Shown one piece after another: positions 21,771 to 32,447 of a stretch of 64,000 nt of DNA. The DNA lies in contig PQWQ01000010.1 of assembly GCA_002943765.1 (NCBI GenBank), forward strand, positions 1,676,501 to 1,740,500. Direction: 5' to 3'. The notes beneath the pieces are model-generated. The model was given only the letters and a program-made list of their open reading frames with translations. It was not told the origin of the DNA and ran no database searches. The position numbers and the translations under genes were made by a program. Within the stretch, counting starts at the first letter, position 1; every line of letters begins with the position of its first letter. The stretch is from Psoroptes ovis (lineage: Eukaryota > Arthropoda > Arachnida > Sarcoptiformes > Psoroptidae).

Positions 21771-22565
21771 AATTCCGTTTCTTATTTTTTATTGGAAAGA
21801 AATAATTCTATTTATTTGTATTCATTTATTTATTTTTTTCATTTCTCCTTACGACGATTTTTCATCAAAATGGAGTGAAAAATGAAAATTTAGATAAAAA
21901 TAAAAATCAAATAAAATGAATTATGAATAATATGATTAAAAATTAAATAAAAACTTTTAATATGAAAAGTTCCGATGAAATAATTATAATAATAAAATTG
22001 GATGAAATTTGTTATTTTTATTAGACGATAAAAACGACAAGCCACAAGACGCTGGCGTCAATTGATAATTATAACAATGACGATCCAACATAATAAACGA
22101 TATATTCTGCAGATAAAGGTTATAATTAAAAGAACCTATTTATTTGATTGCTTCTTTCGCGAATATTGGAAAAAAGATTTTTCTTTAACAATAAATCATG
22201 GCATAAATAACTTTAGCATTTGTATTATTATCTTGGATTTCATCAAAGTTTTCAAATCAATTCCATTCAGGCATTACACCACGGTAAAAACAATAATTAA
22301 TTGTAACCTATTAAAATTGTTTTTTCCAGTCAAATTCAGATTCGTTATTCATTTGTCGGTGAAATTTGTCTGTAACTAGTCCAAGTAACAAAATGGATGA
22401 TTTTTTTTTGTAAAAATATTCCTTAATTTGATAATTCATTGCAAATTGTTGATTTGAAAATTCATATTTAAGATCAATGTAAATCCAATGAAATGATCGA
22501 TTATTTTCCCTATTTTTCAATAAGCAAATTTCAAATTTATAGCAGATGAATGAAGCCAAAAAAAA
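21690..22565. repeat. Array spacer R4-R5 with conserved upstream elements
   Basis: It carries the ordered spacer blocks: TTATCGACCCACAATGTTC (21700), the AAAACTTTTAATATGAAAAG block (21950), the near-palindrome GACGCTGGCGTC at 22048-22059, the AATAAATCATGGCATAAA block (22190), and the region leading to ATG 22566. No gene is seen; small open frames here are not conserved between copies. Confidence 0.6.
22048..22059. promoter_or_regulatory. Conserved near-palindrome GACGCTGGCGTC upstream of R5
   Basis: Five-base arms GACGC/GCGTC flank TG. The same 12-mer occurs upstream of R7 (31929-31940) and R9 (36983-36994), followed by CAAT and TAATGATA-like sequence. It contains TGGCGTCA, similar to a CRE/ATF half site. 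A role in expression is inference. Confidence 0.4.
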
Positions 22566-24049
22566 ATGAATGAAGCAAATCGAAATAACGATAAATTTAA
22601 AACTATATTCAACAAACAACAACGAGAAAAACAACATAAAAATGTTAATTACTCAGAACGATTTGATGAATTATTGATTAATATATTCAATTTATTGAAA
22701 TATTATACGATAAGGATTGATTTTGAATTGTCTGATTATTTCGATGAAACTATTCCCATCACAATTAAATCAATGAAATATGCGATTTTGACATTTAATA
22801 ATTTATTAACGATTTTATTTTTATTTTCCTCTATATTTGTAAAACAATCAAAAAATTATATTATTGCAATAGAACATTTCGAAAATATATCAGAAACTAA
22901 ACGTATCGATTTAATATTATTAGAATTATTGATCATATTTACAATATTAGAAATGATATGGATACATCTATTTAAATTGACATTGAAATATCGCTTTACA
23001 ATAATGAATGTATTTTCATTTTTCTTTAGAAATGTCGAAAGAGATGATTTTGATCGTCGTTATTTCAATCCGAATGGTTTAAATGAGAATATTTATGAAA
23101 AAATATCAAAATACAAAACCATGGTGACTGTATCGGATAATTTGTCTTTTTTTATAAGCATAATTTTTCTAATAATTTTTTCATATTTTACATATGAATG
23201 TTGGAATTGGTATTTGAATGATGAAATCAATTTATTGAAGGCATTATTATCATCATTAATGTTTATTGAATATTATAGACATATCAGTTTTATGTTAGGA
23301 CAAGCATTCACATCATTAACAGCGTTGACTTTACTATCTCAGTTTTATGTGTTACGAATGCATTCATTGTGTCAATGTTTAGCCAATGAAATGAAAAAAC
23401 AATTGAAATCATATAACAATGTTCTTATTGATAATATAAACAATTATTTTGATTCAGATTTCAAAAAATTATCATTTTTTTCATGCATTTTCAATTACGT
23501 TATGTTTATTTACATGATGAGATACATAAACTTGATCGGACTGTCAGCATTATTTTGTTCACAATACAAATCATTTCTGCATCATGTCCAATTGTATCTT
23601 CATTATTTATTGTTCAACAGTTACGTTCAACATCATTCAATATAATGGCATCATTATCATTGATGTCTACATTTTTTCTATGTACCTTAGCATTTAATCG
23701 TGTGTCATCATTGCCGAGTTATAATAAACATTTATCAAAGCAATCATCGAATTGGCTGGCACGTTCACAATTTCACACTAACATGATTAAAAACCATCAA
23801 AACACTGATGATTCAAGTGTCACCAACACAAAGAACCAAATACTCAAGCCTGGAATTAATAATATACGTTCAATAATACGTGCAAATTATTTTGCTCAGT
23901 CAATATTGAAAAATCGTTTCGGTTTCACTTGTGGATCATTATTTTTTGTAGATAAATTCACATATTTACGTATTTTATTCTTAAATTTACATTTAATTAT
24001 CAAATTTTATAAAAAAATAATCATCAATAAAAAGCTTAATCAATGTTAA
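22566..24049 (+). pseudogene. R5: gustatory-receptor-like 7-TM gene with one frameshift
   Basis: ATG 22566 starts a normal family N-terminus (MNEANRNNDKF). The frame matches paralogues up to DFKKLSFF near 23485, then leaves the family reading. The remaining protein (HFQLRYVYLHDEIHKLDRT to the stop at 24047-24049) is in another frame from about 23483. The break lies in a T7 run (23475-23481), so either a real indel or a homopolymer error is possible. One residue is also missing in TM1 (3-bp deletion near 22792). The signature has Ser for Pro (CGSLFFVDKF). Both halves are otherwise free of stops. Confidence 0.72.
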
Positions 24050-24539
24050 TTGTAAGACTATTTTTGATCAATCATTCAACACAATCGGTAACACTGTCAT
24101 TGTCCTATTTTTTCAAATAATTTACTTAATTTTATTCATTCAATCTTTATTAAACACTAATTTGCCCATTTTTTTCGATTATATTTGAATTTATTGGAAT
24201 TTAGAATCAATTTTAGTTATTATCTATGAATTTATATTTAATTATTAAATTTTATTAACAAATTATCGTCAAAAACAGATTCAATCAATTATAATCGTTA
24301 TTACTGCTGTGATCAAACTATTGTTGAAAATATCATTCATATAATGATTCGAAAAAATCACCAACATTTTCATTATTTTTTTCAAGAATTATTCGCCTGA
24401 ATTCAGTTAAGACAATCCATTAAAACATTTATTCATTGATGATTTATTAATTTTGATAAAGTTTGAATTCATTAAAATTTTAAACTCTGTTTCATTTTAT
24501 CTGTCAAGACAATAAATAATTGTTTTCGAATGAAATAAA
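24050..24539. repeat. Array spacer downstream of R5
   Basis: AT-rich sequence that includes a second, decayed copy of a receptor 3' end near 24225-24300 (TTTATATTTAATTATTAAAT, then a CGTCAAAAACAGATTCAATC block). This looks like the last codons and stop region of another array copy. No intact gene is seen. Confidence 0.5.
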
Positions 24540-24882
24540 TGTTGATTAATTTTGTAAATAATTTAATGATAATATTTTGATATAAAACCAGCAGAGTAAA
24601 AACGACAGTATAAGATGACAAATAAATAGATGATAATAATAATAAATACAATTTAGAATGTTAATAATTTGACAAATGTAAATAAATAAATATAAATAAT
24701 TGTGTTGATGGTGATGGTGATGATTGAATGATCGATTTGATCAAAAGCCTTAAACTCTTCTCTTCGACCAACAATCGACTCTTTATATATGCGATTAAAG
24801 CCAATGTGAAAATCAATGTTAAACACATCTGACTAATGAGTTCAAATGTGTTGATGATTAATGTGCAATCGACACATCAACA
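24540..24882 (-). mobile_element. Solo copia-type LTR, inverted, 343 bp, 5-bp duplication ATAAA
   Basis: It is the reverse complement of the solo LTR at 17747-18086, with only small differences. ATAAA lies on both sides (24535-24539 and 24883-24887). The TATA box appears as CTCTTTATATATGCG (24779-24793). The two LTRs have different flanking duplications, so they come from separate insertions and not from a duplicated segment. Confidence 0.87.
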
Positions 24883-24887
24883 ATAAA

Positions 24888-25707
24888 TTTCAAAATAGAG
24901 TAGAGTAGTTTCAATATTCAATTGTTAATATTAAATGATAATTATTGATGATAATTAATAGATAATTTGGTGTATAAATCGATTAATGGAATTATAAAAT
25001 ATATATCGATCAAGAATGCTCATTCATTCATTTTAAATTTATTCAGAAAATATCGTTTATATTTCCAATAATCATTGACAAATTCATTCATTTATTCACT
25101 TTATTATTGAAGAATGGAAATAAAAATAAAATTAAAATCGGTTGAATCAATATTATTGATAATTTTTTTTGAGAGTAAATCATTGAAACAAAACTTTCGA
25201 TTTGAAGAATTTCAGTGAAATGATATCAATGATAATAATTATATGAAATGAAATTTTTGTTGAACACAGACAGGACGAAATGCCCTAGCGTCAATGAATT
25301 ATAGAAATAATGATCTAAATAAAAATGTTTTTCTGTATCGAAGATCAAAATGAAATGAGTACGTTTCTTTAATTGCTTCTTTTGAATTGAATTTTTTTTT
25401 TTGTATAATAAATCATTATAACTTGAGCTTTCGTATTTGAAATTTCATTCAAGTTTTTTCAATAAATTCATTCATTTAATAAATTTCGGTGAAAACAATG
25501 ATTAATTAACTCTAATTGGGATGTGTTTACGATTTTTACCATCAAAATTATTTTCATTGTTTATTTGTACCAGAAACTAGTCGAAGCTACTAATTCAATG
25601 AATTTTTTTTCTCTGTATAAACATTTATTCATTTAGTTATTCATTTAAAATTTTTAATGTGAAAATTGACATTTCAAATTGATAGCGAATGAACGAAACT
25701 TGAAAAA
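24888..25707. repeat. Array spacer upstream of R6
   Basis: It contains spacer blocks in order: TATCGATCAAGAATGCTCAT (25005), GAAACAAAACTTTCGATTTG (25186), a degenerate element with CTAGCGTCAATG (25285), ATAATAAATCATTATAAC (25404), and the region leading to ATG 25708. No separate gene is seen. Confidence 0.55.
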
Positions 25708-25824
25708 ATGAATAAAGCATATAAAAGAAGCAATAAATTTAAAATAATATCAAATAAAAAACAACAAAAACAATATAAAAACGTTGATTATCATGAACAA
25801 TTTGGTGAATTATTGACTGATATA

Positions 25825-28800
25825 TGTTGTGAAAATTTAAGTTAAAAAATTGGTTACGTTCTTTATGAATTTCACGATTAAAATTCCATAGAAAAAGTTC
25901 TAGAAAAAACGGTTGTAAAAGCACATGTCAAAAAGTTCGATTAACAACCGTCCACAAAAAATTAAAGAATTAAGTTAAAAATTGATTGTAATAGTTTGAT
26001 TTAGTTTTAATTAATGTAGAACAACAAATGATTGTAAGCTTTTCCATTTTTTGTAATAATGCTTGAATAATTTGTAATCCTTTTTATAAATTTAGCAATA
26101 ATAAAATTGATAGTTATTGATGGTTTTGAATTGATTAATTGATTTAAAATTGATGTTTTGGATTGATTCGGAACCTTTAATGAAAAACCAGTCGTTTTCA
26201 TTACAATTTTTATTATTGAATCATTTGCAAGTATAAGAAGATAAGAACAAATTTTTCACGAAGTCAGCAACAAGTAAAGAAAATCAATCAAGAATTTAAA
26301 GTCGAAATTTCAATAAGTTAAAATTTATCATTGACAAGAACATAATTTGATCAAAAATCCAAAAATGGAAGAAGTCAAAAAGCAATTAAGAATAATAAGA
26401 AGAAATATTACAAAAGGCATTAACAACAATTTTGAATTAGAAAAAGCGCAAGATCTAAAGACAAAGATGTTGGAATTGAATGATCAATTATTGGATTTAT
26501 ATATCGCCAGTGATGAAGAAATTTCTTTAGAAAATGAAATGAAAATGGATTATTATAAAGAAAAAATAGATAAATTTATTAAAGCTAAAACAAAAGAAGA
26601 CAGTGTCAATCCTGATGATGAAAATAATGATAATACCAATCAAACAAATGGAATTAATAATAATTTGAATCAAACAAATGATAATAACACAAATGTTGAA
26701 CAAAATCCACCAGTGGCAAGTCATCAGCCAGTACAAGAAGCAAGTCACAGCGTAACATCGAATCAACAAGAAATAAGATCATCTGAATCCATCAACCAAG
26801 TCATCAACATAAATGAAATTCCAAAATTCTCCGGTAAATATATAGATTGGTATACATTCAAGAATCTTGCCAAGCCCATGATCAACAACAGCAACATAAG
26901 CGAAATTCGAGCAAAGAATTTCCTGGTCCAATCACTTGACGAAGTATCTAAACGTAAAGTAATGCGATTACTTAATTCCAACGCATCTTTGAATGAATTG
27001 TGGAATAAATTGGAACAAGAATATGAAGATGAAGAAAAATTTCTGAATGAATGTAGACATGAGCTATCCAAATGTCCACAAGTTAGAAATGAAAATGATA
27101 TCGTTGGATTAAGATCGGTCAAGTTAGCAGGCGAAGCAGTCCTCGGTGCAATCGAAAGCTTGGACAACATAAATAAAATGACAGAAGGTACAATGATCGA
27201 TTCAATTGCTGAAAAATTCTATTACCGCGGTAACCGCGAAATAAGTGGTAAATCAAAATCATTTAGAGATGCGATCGAAAAAATACAAGAAATGTACGAT
27301 GAAGCTGAAAGATTCGCTAGAAAACGACCACAACAAACAGAAGCAAGACCACCAGCGACAGAAATTCGCCGTGCATCAATCAACATGATAAACAACAACA
27401 GCAGAATTCGATGCAATTTTTGTGATCAAGAACATCAATCAATAAATTGTCCACATTTGAGCAATCCAGATTGGATCGTAACTAAAATCAGACAAAACAG
27501 ATTATGCACTAAATGTATCAAACCAGGTCATTGGGCACGTGACTGTAGATCAAACATTGTGTGTTCAATTTGTAGCTATGGTCATTCATCTTGTCTTCAC
27601 GAAGCTGTACTAAGAATGAGTCCGACAAACAATCGATCAGCTCCAACACCACCAAGAGAAATTCACAACGAAGCATCGGCAGCAACAAATAATACAGCAG
27701 CAATCACATCCGCAAGCATAAGAGATGTTCATTCATCAGTAACAGCAGCACCGAACCAAGTATCAGCAAATTATCCAAATGCCAGTTCCATCAATACAAA
27801 TACTGAATCAGCAACCAATCAAAGCGCATTCATTTCAGCCTTTGATATAAAAGAAGTAGCTACAAATCAAGTCGCAGCAATTTCCAACGTTGAAAATAAT
27901 CCAATTGAAATAAAAATAATAGGCATTCAAAATTCAGATCGTCCAGTTCTGATTGGTGAATACAAAGAAGAAGAAGTAGAAATTTTGCTTGATTCCGGCT
28001 CAAAAGCTAGCTTAATAAGTTCTTGTTTAATTAGTGATGAACCAACATTCCCAACATCAGCAATAGAAATCATTACTCCAGTGGATACTTCTTTAAAACA
28101 GACTATAGATCGTGGTATCAATATTAAGTTCACAAAAGATTCAACCAGTTGTGAATTAATGGCTAGAATATTTGATTCAAATCAAAAATTGATAATCATT
28201 GGTACTGATTATAAATACAAATTCTTTAGTCCAAGACCGAAAGTATTATATTTTAACACTGTGTTTGGCAAAGTAAAAATTGTAAGCTCAACTTTTAAGA
28301 ATTCAGATTTGAAATGTATCGAAGAACATTGTTTGAATCCTAAAGCTGAAGAAAGCATTAGCAATCAAAACATTACTAGTATTAATCATGACAAAACCGA
28401 CTCGACAGATATTAGCATTAAACCGATTGCCATCGACGAATCAAAAAATAATAATCGTACTTCAAAATTTGAAGTCAGTATCATAAACACCAGTCAAGAA
28501 TCAAATTATTCAGAACAGCTTAGTCAACCTCGAAATATTTCAAAGCCACAATTAGTTGAACATCAAGAGTCAAATTTTGATTTCAGTCAAAAAATGAAGA
28601 ACACAAAATCAACAAATATCAATGAATCAAAAGATGAATATGATCGCATAAGCAGAATGTTTCAAGTCAAAATAAACAAAAGTCCTAATTGTGCATTTGA
28701 AGTTAGCACCATTAATACCCGACAATCATCAATCAATCAAGAAAAATTTGAACATCCTAAAAATTCATCTGAAATAACAAAATTTGAAGAATATCAACAT

Positions 28801-29396
28801 CCTAATGTGGATTCTAGCTTTAATTTGGATAAAAGTCATGAACATATACAACATGGAATGAATATTGACAAATCAAGAGCACCAATAGTTTACGATGACA
28901 ATTCATACAAGAACAAGTTTAATAATAATGAATTTGCTCCAGTTAAGATCAAGAAAAACGATTGTGAATATAATAAATTAATCAGAAGATATCTAATTGT
29001 TCCTCGGCCCGAGAATGTTGTGAAAATTTAAGTTAAAAAATTGGTTACGTTCTTTATGAATTTCACGATTAAAATTCCATAGAAAAAGTTCTAGAAAAAA
29101 CGGTTGTAAAAGCACATGTCAAAAAGTTCGATTAACAACCGTCCACAAAAAATTAAAGAATTAAGTTAAAAATTGATTGTAATAGTTTGATTTAGTTTTA
29201 ATTAATGTAGAACAACAAATGATTGTAAGCTTTTCCATTTTTTGTAATAATGCTTGAATAATTTGTAATCCTTTTTATAAATTTAGCAATAATAAAATTG
29301 ATAGTTATTGATGGTTTTGAATTGATTAATTGATTTAAAATTGATGTTTTGGATTGATTCGGAACCTTTAATGAAAAACCAGTCGTTTTCATTACA
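25825..29396 (+). mobile_element. Gag-only Bel/Pao-type LTR element, 3572 bp, LTRs 381 bp
   Basis: LTRs at 25825-26205 and 29016-29396 are both 381 bp and read as identical. They start TGTTGTG and end CATTACA. The flanking duplication is GATATA (25819-25824 and 29397-29402). The internal region carries one ORF with Gag and a protease-like domain and no reverse transcriptase, RNase H or integrase, so the element cannot move alone. No standard TGG primer site follows the 5' LTR. Identical LTRs imply recent movement with enzymes supplied in trans. The other Bel/Pao element in the window has different LTRs and is not its direct partner. Confidence 0.9.
26365..29031 (+). CDS. Gag plus protease-like polyprotein of the Bel/Pao-type element, about 888 aa
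   Basis: I choose ATG 26365 (MEEVKKQLRIIRRN); the frame is open slightly further upstream but without ATG. The order is an N-terminal helical part, an Asn/Gln-rich linker, a DUF1759-type Gag domain (IPKFSGKYIDWYTFKNLAKP and following), then three zinc-binding clusters (CNFCDQEHQSINC, CTKCIKPGHWARDC, CSICSYGHSSCLH), and a DUF1758-type retropepsin (EILLDSGSKASLIS, with the DSG triad intact). After that comes a long Ser/Asn-rich tail of some 230 residues with no recognised domain. RT motifs are absent. The TAA stop lies 14 bases inside the 3' LTR. Confidence 0.88.
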   Translation: MEEVKKQLRIIRRNITKGINNNFELEKAQDLKTKMLELNDQLLDLYIASDEEISLENEMKMDYYKEKIDKFIKAKTKEDSVNPDDENNDNTNQTNGINNNLNQTNDNNTNVEQNPPVASHQPVQEASHSVTSNQQEIRSSESINQVININEIPKFSGKYIDWYTFKNLAKPMINNSNISEIRAKNFLVQSLDEVSKRKVMRLLNSNASLNELWNKLEQEYEDEEKFLNECRHELSKCPQVRNENDIVGLRSVKLAGEAVLGAIESLDNINKMTEGTMIDSIAEKFYYRGNREISGKSKSFRDAIEKIQEMYDEAERFARKRPQQTEARPPATEIRRASINMINNNSRIRCNFCDQEHQSINCPHLSNPDWIVTKIRQNRLCTKCIKPGHWARDCRSNIVCSICSYGHSSCLHEAVLRMSPTNNRSAPTPPREIHNEASAATNNTAAITSASIRDVHSSVTAAPNQVSANYPNASSINTNTESATNQSAFISAFDIKEVATNQVAAISNVENNPIEIKIIGIQNSDRPVLIGEYKEEEVEILLDSGSKASLISSCLISDEPTFPTSAIEIITPVDTSLKQTIDRGINIKFTKDSTSCELMARIFDSNQKLIIIGTDYKYKFFSPRPKVLYFNTVFGKVKIVSSTFKNSDLKCIEEHCLNPKAEESISNQNITSINHDKTDSTDISIKPIAIDESKNNNRTSKFEVSIINTSQESNYSEQLSQPRNISKPQLVEHQESNFDFSQKMKNTKSTNINESKDEYDRISRMFQVKINKSPNCAFEVSTINTRQSSINQEKFEHPKNSSEITKFEEYQHPNVDSSFNLDKSHEHIQHGMNIDKSRAPIVYDDNSYKNKFNNNEFAPVKIKKNDCEYNKLIRRYLIVPRPENVVKI

Positions 29397-30752
29397 GATA
29401 TATTCAATTTATTAAAATATTATACGATACGGATTGATTTTGAATTATCTGATTATTTTGATGTAACTATTCCTATCACAATTAAATCAATGAAATATGC
29501 AATCATAATAACATTTAATAATTTATTGACGATTATATTGTTATTTTCATCCATACTTTTGAAACGATTAGATAATTATATCATATCAATAGAGCATTTT
29601 GAAAATATAGCCGAAACAAAACATATCGATTCATTTTTATTTGGAATATTGATCATATTTACTGTATTAGAATTGTTATGGATACATCTATTCAAATTGA
29701 CATTAGAATATCGTTTTACAGTAATGAATGTATTTTCATTTGTGTTCAGAAATGTGAAAAGAGATGATTTTGATCGCCGTTATTTCAATCCGAATAGTTT
29801 AAATGAGTATATTTATAAAAAGTTTTTAAAAAACAAAACCATCGTGACTATATCGGATAATTTGTCTTTTTTTATTAACATAATTTTTCTGATAATTTTT
29901 TCATATTTCACATATGAATGTTGGAATTGGTATTTGAATGATGAAATCAATTTATCGAAAGCATTATTATCATCATTAATGTTTTTTGAATATTATAGAC
30001 ATATTAGTTATATGTGTGGACAAGCATTTACATCATTAACATCGTTGACTTTATTATCTAAGTTTTATATAATACGCATGCAATCATTATACCAATATTT
30101 TTTGAATAAAAAGGACAAACAATTGAAATCATTCAACAATGATTTTATTGATAATAGAAATAATTATTTTGATTTCGATTCAAGTAATTCATTATTTTTT
30201 GAACATTTTCAATTACGTTATGTTTATTTACACAATGAAATACATAAACTTGATCGAACAGTTAGTATTATTTTGTTCGCAATACAAATCATATCCGCAT
30301 CATGCACGATCACATGTTCATTATTTATTATCCAGCAGATGCGTTCAACTTCATTTAATATAATGGCATCATTAGCGTTGATGTCGATATTTTTTTTATG
30401 CTCCTTGGTATTCAATAGTGTATCATCATTGCCTAGTTATAACCGAAATTGTTCAAAACAATTATTGAATTGGTTAGCAAGTTCACAATTTTATAATAAT
30501 ATGATCAACTATTATAGAAACAAAATTGATGTAAATTTCACCCACACGAAGCACCAAATACTGAAGCGTCGGATTAATCTACGTTCAATAATACGTGCAA
30601 ATTATTTTGCTCAGTCAATCAAAAGGAATCGTTTTGGTTTCACTTGTGGGCCATTATTTTTCGTAGATAAATTCACATATTTACGTATATTTTTACTGAA
30701 TTTGCATTTAATTATTAAATTTTATAAAAAATTGATCGTCAAAAAAGCTTAA

Positions 30753-31347
30753 TCAATTCAGCTGTCCGACTGCTATTGAATTGTGCGCTATTGATTCAAC
30801 ATGATTGACAACACTGTAATTGGTCTATTTTTACAGAGTTATTCGCCGCCTTATATCCACTAACATAATTCATTCAAACATTGATTTGATACTTTACAAT
30901 TTATTTGTTTCGACAATGTTTGAATTGATTGAAATTCGAAATCCTGTTTTATTTTGTCTGTTAAGTGAATAAAATTTCTTTTCAAATAAAATAAATTTCT
31001 AAGTTAAATTCAATCGTTTTAATTGTTAATATTAATCGATAAATTTCGACATTCTTAATTTGTTTCATCATGTTGACCAAGTGAGAATCATAAACCAATT
31101 AATTGTTAGAGTTTTAGGCTTGAAATAATTTGTATTTTTCATTACTATGTCTATTTGTTGTCTTCAATAGTCATCATCAGTATTATTCATACTTCTAATA
31201 CATTGATTGGGTCATGGAATTCTAAAATTTACATCGGCCCATAATGTTTGTTAAATTTGAAATTTTTTTGAAAAAATCGTTCATCGTTTTATTATTCGAG
31301 AACAAATTTTGCTCTTTAATTTTCGAATGATAAGAAAAAATGTTAAT
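30753..31347. repeat. Array spacer downstream of R6
   Basis: AT-rich spacer with the GTTTGAATTGATTGAAATTC block found after R4 and a weak copy of the TACATCGGCCCATAATGTTT block (31231). No gene is seen. Confidence 0.5.
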
Positions 31348-31349
31348 TA

Positions 31350-31429
31350 TTAGGTTGTCCCATAAGTTCTTGCCGTTTTTCGAATCAAATAAAATTAAAA
31401 AAACGGCCAGAACTTATGGGACAACCTAA
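31350..31429. mobile_element. Mariner-type MITE, 80 bp, near-perfect palindrome
   Basis: The element begins TTAGGTTGTCCCATAAGTTC and ends with its reverse complement. The 31-bp arms differ at one position. It is flanked by TA (31348-31349 and 31430-31431), the usual mariner/Tc1 target. The terminal sequence resembles mariner inverted repeats (family knowledge). It has no coding capacity. The palindrome continues for about 14 more bases into both flanks. Confidence 0.85.
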
Positions 31430-31431
31430 TA

Positions 31432-32244
31432 ATTAACATTTTTTTCCCGTCCAAAAAGTCTTTTTTGTAAAAATCTATTACAAATATTTGAATTCAAAAA
31501 ACTGTTACACAAATCTGCAACGTGCATATGCGGAAACCAGCTCAGGAGCGCTGAAAGTGGAAATCATAACTGAATCGTAATAGAGTGTTCATTCATTCAT
31601 TTGAAATTTATTGAAAAAAAAATTAGCTATCGTTTCAATATTCAGCAATGAATTTTGCTCTATTTTCTTTGAATAAGAAATAATTTCTTTTTTTTCTCGT
31701 TACCCTTTTTTTAATTTTACATTGAAATGAAGTGGAGAAATGAGAATTGGAAAAAAATGAAATTAAAATCAATATAACCATTTACAATATTATTAATAAT
31801 TCTTTTTTTTGAGGCAAAACTAATTGAAACAAAACTTATAATTTGATAATTTTCAATAAAATGATATTAATGATAATATTAATGATAAAATGAAATTTTA
31901 ATTGAACAACAAAGACCGCAAGCCAAGAGACGCTGGCGTCAATCAATAATGATAACGATCAAAAAATATAAGAAATTCTTCTAAGAAAAAGATCAAAATT
32001 AAATTTGAAAATTCGTTGGATTGCTTTTTTCGATAAAAAAAATTTTTTTTTTTTTTTGTTTGTATGATAAATTATGGTTAATTTTGTACTTATTTTCATG
32101 AATTCCATTGAAGTTTTCCAATCAATTTCATTCATTCAATACATTGCAGTGCAAACAATGATTAATTGGAAAGTGTTTTTATTCATTGTATTTCTCGAAT
32201 TTTTCTCCATTATTTATTTGCCGGTGAATTTTGCGATTAGTCTG

Positions 32245-32290
<46 letters not shown>

Positions 32291-32447
32291 ATATCCAATT
32301 AATTATTTGATGATTCAATTAAAATTGTTCATCTTAAAATTCATATTTGAGACCAATAGAAACTCGATGAAATGATCGATTATTTTTTGTTTTTTCTTTC
32401 AATAAACAAATTTCAAATTAATAGCGAATGAATGAAACTATGAAAAA
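31432..32447. repeat. Array spacer upstream of R7
   Basis: It carries a unique GC-richer stretch (31501-31570, TGCAACGTGCATATGCGGAA), then the usual blocks: CATTCATTTGAAATTTATTG (31591), GACGCTGGCGTC (31929-31940), ATAAATTATGGTTAATTTTG (32069), a run of about 41 T (32249-32289), and the region leading to ATG 32448. No gene is seen. Confidence 0.6.
31929..31940. promoter_or_regulatory. Conserved near-palindrome GACGCTGGCGTC upstream of R7
   Basis: Same 12-mer and same flanks (CAAGCCAAGA before, AATCAATAATGATA after) as upstream of R9. It lies about 510 bp before the R7 ATG, matching the spacing of R5 and R9. Confidence 0.4.

Larger units (their letters stand above)
25708..30752 (+). pseudogene. 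R6: gustatory-receptor-like 7-TM gene split by a Bel/Pao-type element
   Basis: Codons 1-39 lie at 25708-25824. The rest lies at 29403-30752 in the same frame once one GATATA copy is discounted, so the insertion is the only disruption before the C-terminus. The split falls in the first conserved block, before TM1. The second piece has the usual seven hydrophobic segments, the long TM2-TM3 loop type (DFDRRYFNPNSLNEY) and IKRNRFGFTCGPLFF. The end is shortened to LIVKKA because the A run before GCTT (30741 region) is shorter than in other copies. Unless transcripts are spliced around the element, no full receptor can be made. Confidence 0.85.

Noticed and set aside
22062..22379. 105-codon + ORF in the R4-R5 spacer (similar ones at 32074 and 43153)
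   Set aside because: Frames fall in the conserved noncoding block, but their amino acid readings are not kept between spacers.
24540..24882. Interpretation of the two inverted 340-bp repeats as a segmental inversion
   Set aside because: Each copy has its own 5-bp flanking duplication and the outer flanks do not match.
32249..32289. Long T run as a retroposon tail
   Set aside because: No target duplication or LINE/SINE body beside it; homopolymers are common in these spacers.
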